A DNA stretch of 64,000 bases, from positions 27,535 through 91,534 of the forward strand of contig DATFRP010000209.1 in assembly GCA_035263125.1 (NCBI GenBank), read 5' to 3'. Below, one piece after another: positions 55,583 through 62,044 of this stretch (positions within the stretch are counted from its first letter, which is position 1; every line of letters begins with the position of its first letter). Under the pieces are notes generated by a model, which worked only from the letters and a program-made list of their open reading frames with translations, was not told the DNA's origin and did not search any database. This DNA is from Gp6-AA40 sp035263125. GTDB taxonomy: Bacteria; Acidobacteriota; Vicinamibacteria; Vicinamibacterales; UBA2999. Both the position numbers and the translations under genes were made by a program.

Positions 55583-56803
55583 TCAACTCGCAGAGGCCGC
55601 CTTCAGGCGGCCTGCCGTCAACCCGAGAAGCGACCCGGTATGGCGGGCAATCATCAGTTCCTCGTTGGTGGGAATCACCCAGGCCGAGGCCCGACTCTGG
55701 ATCGACGAGATCCGCGGACCGCCGCGTTCGTTGGCGGCGCGGTCGAGTTCGATGCCCAGCCACGAGGACGCTTCACAAATCCGCTCTCGGATCTCGGCGG
55801 AGTTCTCGCCGATGCCTGCCGTAAACACCAGTCCATCCAGACCGCGCAGGGTCGCCGCGAGCGCTCCGATTTCCTTCGCCGCCCTGAAGACGAAGTACTC
55901 GACCGCGAGCCGCGCGCTGGCATCGCTGCTCTCGAGCAGCACGCGCATGTCGTTGCTGCTGCCGGACAGCCCGAGGAGCCCTGATTTCTTGTAGAGCACG
56001 GTTTCAACGTCTTTCGCCGACATGCCGCGCCCTTGAAAGAGATAGAGGACCACGCCGGGATCGAGCGCCCCGGGCCGCGTTCCCATGCAGAGGCCGTCGA
56101 GCGCCGTGAACCCGAAGCTGCTGTCGACGCTGCGCCCGTCGTTCATGGCGCACAGGCTCGCGCCGCTTCCCAAGTGCGCCACGATCACGCGTCCGGTTGC
56201 GAGCTCCGGCGCCACCTTCGGGAGTACCGACGCGACGTACTCGTACGACAAGCCGTGGAAGCCGTAGCGCTGGACGCCGGCCTGACGGATGTCCTGCGGC
56301 AACGGGACCACTTCGGCGACGACCTGGTGACCGCGGTGAAAGCTGGTGTCGAAGCAGGCGACCTGGGGAACATCGGGGAGTCGTTCGCTCACGGCGTCGA
56401 TGGCTGCGAGGTTGTACGGCTGATGCAGCGGCGCGAGAGGGATCAGCGTCTTCAGGTCTTCCATCACCTTCGGCGTGACCACGATTGGCGCAGCATGCCT
56501 CGCCCCGCCATGAACAACGCGATGCCCGACACCCAGCACGCGCACGCCCTGGTAGCGGGCGCGAAGCCATCCGGCCAGAACATCGAGCGCCGTGGCCGCA
56601 TCGTGAATGACGTCGCCCAACCGCTGGTCGTCGAGTTTCTCGCCCGAGCCATCCTTGGCCGTGAAGTGCGGTGTCGTGCCAATCCCCTCGATCTGGCCTC
56701 GCACCTCGAGCGGCCACTCGTCGGCAGAGATGACCTGATAGACCGAGAACTTGAGGCTCGACGACCCGGCGTTGAGAACGAGGACGACTGCGTGATCACC
56801 CAT
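55583..56803 (-). CDS. ackA: Acetate kinase
   Basis: Protein of 406 aa from ATG 56803. Phosphate-binding NAGSSSLKF lies near residue 10. Other family signatures are GHRVVHGG, RYGFHGLSYEYV, AHLGSGASLCAM and FTAGIGENSAEIRE. It makes ATP and acetate from acetyl phosphate supplied by phosphoketolase and phosphotransacylase. The last codons (RLKAA) are encoded by a palindromic repeat. The longer upstream frame runs into the neighbouring gene and repeat and was rejected. Confidence 0.96.
   Translation of the reverse strand: MGDHAVVLVLNAGSSSLKFSVYQVISADEWPLEVRGQIEGIGTTPHFTAKDGSGEKLDDQRLGDVIHDAATALDVLAGWLRARYQGVRVLGVGHRVVHGGARHAAPIVVTPKVMEDLKTLIPLAPLHQPYNLAAIDAVSERLPDVPQVACFDTSFHRGHQVVAEVVPLPQDIRQAGVQRYGFHGLSYEYVASVLPKVAPELATGRVIVAHLGSGASLCAMNDGRSVDSSFGFTALDGLCMGTRPGALDPGVVLYLFQGRGMSAKDVETVLYKKSGLLGLSGSSNDMRVLLESSDASARLAVEYFVFRAAKEIGALAATLRGLDGLVFTAGIGENSAEIRERICEASSWLGIELDRAANERGGPRISSIQSRASAWVIPTNEELMIARHTGSLLGLTAGRLKAASAS
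55594..55613. repeat. AGGCCGCC-TTCA-GGCGGCCT hairpin at the ackA 3' end
   Basis: A perfect 8-bp stem lying inside the last codons of ackA. A partial copy GAGGCCGCCTTCA occurs at 55566-55578. The hairpin is nearly identical in core to the one at 6877-6896. Confidence 0.6.
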
Positions 56804-56824
56804 GACGCACCAGATGAAATCCGT

Positions 56825-56911
56825 AATGCAGAATGCAAAATGCAGAATGCAGACACTGTCTGCTTTTTGGCCTCTTCCGGTTTCTGCATTCTGAATTCTG
56901 CATTCTGCATT
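56825..56911. repeat. Heptad repeat arranged as inverted arms between ackA and phosphotransacylase
   Basis: Left arm 56825-56852: AATGCAG, AATGCAA, AATGCAG, AATGCAG. Right arm 56884-56911: CTGCATT, CTGAATT, CTGCATT, CTGCATT. The 28-base arms pair with two mismatches around a 31-base loop. AT-rich compared with the surrounding DNA. Confidence 0.85.
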
Positions 56912-56943
56912 TCTCGCTGGCGGGCTCTCATCAGCCCGCTTCT

Positions 56944-57888
56944 TTACGACACAGCCTGCAGCGTCTGCCGTCCGGCGTGCGCCGCGAGCATCGCGACCGC
57001 GCAGCTGGCGATCCGTGCGCGTACGCTGTCGGCGCGGCTGGTCAGGATGATCGGCACGCGGGCGCCGAGCACGAGGCCGGCGCTGTCGGCGTTGGCCAGG
57101 AAACTGAGCTGCTTCGCGAGCATGTTGCCCGACTCGAGATCCGGCACGAGGAGGATGTCGGGATCTCCGGCCACTTCCGATTGAATCCCTTTGATTCTCG
57201 CGGCCTCTTTGCTGATCGCGTTGTCGAACGCGAGCGGACCATCCAGCACTCCACCGGTGATCTGGCCTCGCTCGGCCATCTTGCACAGCGCCGCCGCATC
57301 GAGGGTCGCCTGCATCTTCGAGTTGACGGTCTCGACCGCCGCCAGAATCGCGACCTTCGGCTGCTTCAGCCCGAGCGCAATCGCGAGATCGATCGCGTTC
57401 TGACAGATGTCGGCCTTGTCTTCCAACGCGGGCGCGATGTTGATCGCCGCGTCGGTGACGACCAGCACTTTGTGATACGTCGGCACATCCATGATGAATA
57501 CATGACTGATGCGACGACCCGTGCGCAGCCCTGTCTCTTTCGCAACAACGGCACTCAGCAGCTCGTCAGAGTGCAGACTCCCTTTCATCAGAAGCTCGGC
57601 CTGGCCTTGACGAACGAGCTCGACCGCCTTCGCCGCAGCCGCGTGGCTGTGAGGCGCGTCGACGAGCCGCGTGTTCCCAAGCTCGACGCCGGCCTTCTTC
57701 GCAACGTCGCGGATCTTCGCGATCGGCCCCACGAGGATGGGCACGATGAGCCGCTTGGCGCCAGCCTCGATCGCGCCGGTCAGTGCGCTCTCTTCACAGG
57801 GATGGGCGACCGCGGTGGGTACGGGCTCCAGGGCCCGGCACCGCTCGAGCACCTGTTCGTACTTGCCTGTGCCAGTTGTTCGGTTCAT
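56944..57888 (-). CDS. Phosphate acetyl/butyryltransferase
   Basis: Protein of 314 aa of the phosphotransacylase fold, closer to the Ptb/short Pta type. Motifs include VAHPCEESALTGAIEAG, AELLMKGSLHSDELL, GRRISHVFIMDVP and the C-terminal GAAVP-like LVLGARVPIILTSRADS. It converts acetyl-CoA (or another acyl-CoA) and phosphate to acyl phosphate for the acetate kinase downstream. Chain-length preference cannot be read. Its first 95 bases overlap the end of the MFS gene in another frame. Confidence 0.88.
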   Translation of the reverse strand: MNRTTGTGKYEQVLERCRALEPVPTAVAHPCEESALTGAIEAGAKRLIVPILVGPIAKIRDVAKKAGVELGNTRLVDAPHSHAAAAKAVELVRQGQAELLMKGSLHSDELLSAVVAKETGLRTGRRISHVFIMDVPTYHKVLVVTDAAINIAPALEDKADICQNAIDLAIALGLKQPKVAILAAVETVNSKMQATLDAAALCKMAERGQITGGVLDGPLAFDNAISKEAARIKGIQSEVAGDPDILLVPDLESGNMLAKQLSFLANADSAGLVLGARVPIILTSRADSVRARIASCAVAMLAAHAGRQTLQAVS

Positions 57889-59131
57889 ATTCCCTCGCCA
57901 CGATAGGACGCGCGACCGCCGGTCCCGTCTCTCTCAACAGAAACGTGAGCACGATCGCCAGCGCGACGCCATACAAGAGCGGCTGGAACGCCGTCTGGTA
58001 GTGCTCGAGATGCATCGGGCTCGCGCCACCGCTGACACTTGCAAGCACCCGGCCGAAGACCGGTCCGAGCAGCGCGCTGAACGTGAAGTTCAGGAAGTTG
58101 ACGACGCCCGTGGCGGTGCCGCTGACCGATGGCGGGTTGGCTTCCTTGATTACGGTGTACGGAATCATGGCCGCCCCGGAGGCCAGCCCGGCGACGAGGG
58201 CGATCGAATACGGCGGGAAGAGATTGGGTACGCCGTAGAGAATCCACGCCAGACACGCGAACAGCACCACGGCGCCGCCGATGATCACCGGCTTCCGCCG
58301 TCCGAGGCGATCCGAGAGCAGCCCGAGCAGCGGGCAGCCGATGATCCAGCCGAGCGGGACCATCGATGAGTGCAACACCGCAGACGCGTACGGGAAATCT
58401 CTGCCCTCTTGCAGATAGCGGACGCCCCAGATCATGTCGAAGATCGTCGTCGGGATGAAGAGCAGGCCCGCGATCATCCCGCACAGAATCGATTGCGGGT
58501 TCCGGAAGACGACGAGCATCGCGCGCCCGGCGCTCTTCAACCAGTCGGCGGGCTGATCTGAACGCTTCGCTGATGGAAGCAGCAGGAACAGAGGAACGCT
58601 GATCGCCAGCCCCCCGATGCCCATCGCGATCCAGAACGCCGACCACGGAACACCGGCTCCGATGACCGGCCCGACGACGACCTGACCGGCAGAACCACCG
58701 GCCATGCCGAACATCTGCGTCGCGCCGATGAGCGTGGCCGCGCGCGACGCCGGAAAGTTCGTCGTCGCGATATAGGCCGCTCCCACGAGCGCAAACACGC
58801 CACCTGCGCCCTGGAGAAAACGGCCGATGCTGGCGGCTTCGTTGCTGCCAGAGGCAAAGAGGAGCGAGCCGATGCCGACCGTGGCAGCGCCGAGGGGCAC
58901 GACCTTACGCGGTCCGAGCCGGTCCATCGCCGCGCCGGCAACGAGACTGAACGGCGAATAGCCGTAGTAGAAGAGACCGACCATCGACGCCACGGCGAGC
59001 GCGCTGATGCCGAAGGCGTCCGACAGCTCCGGCATCATCACGGCGGGCGCCGACCGCAGCATGTACTGATAGAAGTAGTACACCGCCGTGATCAGCCACG
59101 CGACGATTGCCGTTCTGGTCCCGGTGCTCAT
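57794..59131 (-). CDS. MFS transporter
   Basis: Inner-membrane carrier of 445 aa with 12 predicted helices. It shows AGAAMDRLGPRKVVPLGA after TM2 and GLLSDRLGRRKPVIIGG after TM8, the duplicated MFS loop. The membrane part ends near LLRETGPAV; the last about 30 residues are encoded over the start of the phosphotransacylase gene and look non-conserved. It is the first gene of the long - strand block. A role in organic-acid exchange fits the neighbours but is inference. Confidence 0.83.
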   Translation of the reverse strand: MSTGTRTAIVAWLITAVYYFYQYMLRSAPAVMMPELSDAFGISALAVASMVGLFYYGYSPFSLVAGAAMDRLGPRKVVPLGAATVGIGSLLFASGSNEAASIGRFLQGAGGVFALVGAAYIATTNFPASRAATLIGATQMFGMAGGSAGQVVVGPVIGAGVPWSAFWIAMGIGGLAISVPLFLLLPSAKRSDQPADWLKSAGRAMLVVFRNPQSILCGMIAGLLFIPTTIFDMIWGVRYLQEGRDFPYASAVLHSSMVPLGWIIGCPLLGLLSDRLGRRKPVIIGGAVVLFACLAWILYGVPNLFPPYSIALVAGLASGAAMIPYTVIKEANPPSVSGTATGVVNFLNFTFSALLGPVFGRVLASVSGGASPMHLEHYQTAFQPLLYGVALAIVLTFLLRETGPAVARPIVAREYEPNNWHRQVRTGARAVPGPGARTHRGRPSL

Positions 59132-59433
59132 GACGACTTACGCTGACACGCGATCGCACCGCTCAGCAGAGCGTCACGGACACCGCCAGGCCAAATCCTT
59201 GGATTTCATGCGGAGCCTCCACCTGTAACCGCAGACCTTCAGGTACTTGGGTCGTAAGCGGCTTCGAGCAAGTCACGTACCCCGGAGGTTCCCCTAAGGA
59301 GTCGACCTGACGCTCGGGATTTGAAAGGGTGACGAACGACACAGATCGATCACCCGCGTCAGTGAGACTCCGTAGGACCGGGGGACCTCCAGGATTCGAG
59401 AGGAGTCGCCGCCCTCTGAATGTGGCCCACGGG
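59132..59433. other. Divergent intergenic region with several inverted repeats
   Basis: About 300 bases between the divergent MFS and Rieske genes. Several short stems are visible: AAATCC/GGATTT, ACCTG/CAGGT, GGGTGA/TCACCC (about 59327-59352) and GACTCC/GGAGTC enclosing about 30 bases before the Rieske start. It could be a structured leader RNA. A minus-strand frame also crosses it but has no recognisable domain. Confidence 0.4.
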
Positions 59434-60588
59434 ATGTCGTGGCGACGCAGGCGGCGGCGTAAGATCGCCGGATTGACTCTCGAGCAGATCATCAGCGCGT
59501 ACCGCCGCGACCAGCCGCTTGCCCACGCATCGACCATTCCTTCGGCCTGGTACACCGACGCGCGAGTGCTGGACCTGGAGCGTGAGACTGTCTTCGCGCG
59601 CTCGTGGCAGGTGGCCGGGCGCGTCGACGACGTGAGCGCGCCTGGTGACTACATCGCGTGCGAGCTGTCAGGCGGCGAGCCGATTGTCGTCGTTCGTGCC
59701 GAAGACCGCGCGCTGCGCGGCTTCTTCAACGTCTGCCGCCATCATGCTGCCGCGGTCGTCACCGACGCCAGCGGCTCGGCCCGCCAATTCCGTTGTCCGT
59801 ATCACGGCTGGACGTACGCGCTCGATGGCACGCTGAAAGGCACGCCCGACTTCTCTGGCGTGTGCGATTTCGATCGCTCCGGGAACGGCCTCATCCCGAT
59901 CGAGTCTGCGACGTGTGAGAAGTGGGTGTTCGTCAGACCGCACCAGAGCGGCCCGTCTCTGAACGACTACCTCGGCGACACATTGCTGACACAACTTCGG
60001 GCGCTCGGTCTCAGTGATCTTCTCTGGCTCGAACGGCGGCATTACACGATCGATTGCAACTGGAAAGCGTTCGTCGACAACTATCTCGACGGCGGCTATC
60101 ACGTCCCGCATCTTCACAAGGGGCTCGACAGCGTCTTGAACTACAGCGAGTACGTCATCGAGATCGGTGCGCGCCATTGCCTGCAGACGAGCCCGCTGGT
60201 GAGCGAAAGCGCAGACACGCAGACGGGCGCCGTGCGCAAAGGCGATCGTGCGTGGTACTACTGGATCTATCCGAACTTCATGATCAACTGCTACGGCCGC
60301 GCGATGGACACCAACCTCGTGATTCCACGCGGCGTCGACAAGACCGAGGTCATCTTCGACTTCTACTTTTCAGATGTGTCGGAAGCCGCTCGTGCCGGGA
60401 ACCTCGCCAGCATCGCGGTCAGCGAACAGATTCAAGAGGAGGACGTCGCGATCTGTGTGTCGGTGCAGCGCGGGCTGCGCTCGCGTGCGTACGACACGGG
60501 GCGGCTGTCGGTGCGGCGCGAGGCGGGCGAGCATTTGTTTCATCGATTGCTGCACGCTGACCTCGTCGCGGGGTTGGGGGGCGCGTAG
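59434..60588 (+). CDS. Rieske non-haem iron oxygenase, alpha subunit
   Basis: Protein of 384 aa from ATG 59434; a TTG at 59473 is an alternative because the first residues are an Arg run. The Rieske cluster is C101-x-H103 and C121-x2-H124 (NVCRHHAA...RCPYHGW). The catalytic iron site is in DNYLDGGYHVPHLH. These enzymes hydroxylate or demethylate aromatic or quaternary-amine substrates with O2 and an external reductase, which is not encoded nearby. The iron-site spacing resembles the choline/carnitine monooxygenase-like group; the substrate is unknown. Confidence 0.87.
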   Translation: MSWRRRRRRKIAGLTLEQIISAYRRDQPLAHASTIPSAWYTDARVLDLERETVFARSWQVAGRVDDVSAPGDYIACELSGGEPIVVVRAEDRALRGFFNVCRHHAAAVVTDASGSARQFRCPYHGWTYALDGTLKGTPDFSGVCDFDRSGNGLIPIESATCEKWVFVRPHQSGPSLNDYLGDTLLTQLRALGLSDLLWLERRHYTIDCNWKAFVDNYLDGGYHVPHLHKGLDSVLNYSEYVIEIGARHCLQTSPLVSESADTQTGAVRKGDRAWYYWIYPNFMINCYGRAMDTNLVIPRGVDKTEVIFDFYFSDVSEAARAGNLASIAVSEQIQEEDVAICVSVQRGLRSRAYDTGRLSVRREAGEHLFHRLLHADLVAGLGGA

Positions 60589-60598
60589 GTCCAGCGTA

Positions 60599-60640
60599 GG
60601 TCAAAGGTCAAAAGGCAAAGGGCAAAGGTAAGGGCAAACG
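60599..60640. repeat. Heptad (7-bp period) array between Rieske and APC genes
   Basis: Units GGTCAAA, GGTCAAA, AGGCAAA, GGGCAAA, then degenerate GGTAAGG and GCAAACG. It ends 5 bases before the GTG of the permease gene. No inverted arm is present. Confidence 0.75.
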
Positions 60641-60645
60641 TCTAG

Positions 60646-62007
60646 GTGGAGGTACGGGTCCAAGTGCCAGCTCGCCGCACCCTACTCCCCGTCCTCGGGG
60701 TCGGCTTCGGCATCGCCGTCACCATCGGCAACACGATCGGCGCCGGGATCTTCCGCACGCCCGGCGAAGTGGCCGCGCACCTGCCTTCTCCATCGCTCTT
60801 CATGGCCGCGTGGGCAGTGGGCGGTCTGTACGCACTCCTTGGCGCGATTCAGATGGCGGAGCTCGGCACCATGCTGCCGAAATCGGGCGGCCAGTATGTC
60901 TTCTCCCGGTACGCGCTGGGTGAATACCCAGGCTTCATCGTCGGCTGGAGCGACTGGCTCTCGACCTGTGGCACGACCGCCGCCGTGTCGCTTGTGGTCG
61001 GCGAATTCGCAAGCCTGCTCTTTCCCGCGCTGCGCGATCAACAAGTGCTGATTGCCGTCGTCACCGCGATTGTCTTTGCGGTGGCCCAGTGGCGAGGCGT
61101 CCGCGACGGGAGCGCCGTTCAGGCCACCACGAGCGTGTTGAAGGTGCTTGCGTTTGGTGCGCTCGTGGTCGCGGCGTTCGCGCACGGCGGGGCGACCGGG
61201 ATCAGCAATGCCGCGTCCGCATCCAACGCACCAACGGGCCTGGCACTGGTCGCTGCCTTCGTACTGTCGCTGCAGGCTGTGATCTACACCTATGACGGCT
61301 GGACCGGAGTGATCTACTTCTCAGAGGAGGTCACGCGACCGGATACGGATATTCCGCGATCGCTCATCGGCAGCGTGCTCGCGATCATCGCGACGTATCT
61401 GCTCGTCAACCTTACCTTCATGCACGTGCTGCCGCTCTCGGCAATCGCTGGTGAGACATTTGCGGCGACCGCCGTGGCGCGAGCGATCTTTGGCGAGCTC
61501 GGAACGCCGATTCTCAGCGCGGTCACGATCGTCTCGCTGTTGAGCGCAGTCAACTCGAATCATCTGATGGCCAGCCGAGTGCTCTATGCGCTCGGACGCG
61601 ACGGACTGGTATCGGCCCATGCCGCCACGGTCAACGACGGCGGCACGCCGACCTTCGCGCTCATGGTCAGCACCGTGGTCGCAATTCTGTTCATTCTGTT
61701 TGGGCAAACGTTTGGCGCGGTCATCACCGTGTTGTCGTTCTTCTTCGTCGCCAACTACACGCTCTCGTTCATCTCCGTCTTCCTGCTTCGATGCCGCGAG
61801 CCGGAGCGACCCCGCCCGTACCGCGCGTGGGGATACCCGTGGACGACGGCACTCGCATTGCTCGGCTCGATCGCGTTCCTGGCTGGAGCGATCGCGAGCG
61901 ACACGCGCAACAGCGCGTACGCGTTGATGTTGCTCGCCGCCAGCTATCCGGCGTATCGAATGGTGAAGGCCTCAGGGCCCAGGCCCCAGGGCCCAGGGCT
62001 GGGCTAG
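60646..62007 (+). CDS. APC-superfamily amino acid permease
   Basis: Protein of 453 aa starting at GTG 60646, with 12 hydrophobic segments. The first helix has the unwound substrate-site motif GNTIGAGIFRTPG, and TM2-3 carry FSRYALGEYPGFIVGW. It imports or exchanges amino acids or amines. Its last dozen residues (ASGPRPQGPGLG) are encoded entirely by the left arm of a heptad-repeat palindrome, so the original stop has probably been replaced by repeat sequence. It lies 57 bases after the Rieske gene. Confidence 0.88.
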   Translation: MEVRVQVPARRTLLPVLGVGFGIAVTIGNTIGAGIFRTPGEVAAHLPSPSLFMAAWAVGGLYALLGAIQMAELGTMLPKSGGQYVFSRYALGEYPGFIVGWSDWLSTCGTTAAVSLVVGEFASLLFPALRDQQVLIAVVTAIVFAVAQWRGVRDGSAVQATTSVLKVLAFGALVVAAFAHGGATGISNAASASNAPTGLALVAAFVLSLQAVIYTYDGWTGVIYFSEEVTRPDTDIPRSLIGSVLAIIATYLLVNLTFMHVLPLSAIAGETFAATAVARAIFGELGTPILSAVTIVSLLSAVNSNHLMASRVLYALGRDGLVSAHAATVNDGGTPTFALMVSTVVAILFILFGQTFGAVITVLSFFFVANYTLSFISVFLLRCREPERPRPYRAWGYPWTTALALLGSIAFLAGAIASDTRNSAYALMLLAASYPAYRMVKASGPRPQGPGLG

Positions 62008-62039
62008 CCCTGAGGCCTCAGGCCTGGGCCCTGGGGCCT
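61967..62039. repeat. Heptad repeat palindrome between convergent APC and beta-helix genes
   Basis: Left units AGGCCTC, AGGGCCC, AGGCCCC, AGGGCCC, AGGGCTG; right units GAGGCCT, CAGGCCT, GGGCCCT, GGGGCCT. Segment 61981-62001 pairs with 62019-62039 with one mismatch. It shares its units with the element at 36385-36454. It lies between two stops and may end transcription in both directions. Confidence 0.85.
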
Positions 62040-62044
62040 ATCAG

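Noticed and set aside
54000..55994. 664-codon + strand frame opposite pflB and ackA
   Set aside because: Same reason: a shadow of two clear genes, with no ribosome-binding site and no domain.
59163..59555. 130-codon minus-strand frame between the MFS and Rieske genes
   Set aside because: It overlaps the Rieske start and has no recognised domain; the inverted repeats in the same stretch favour a structured non-coding region.
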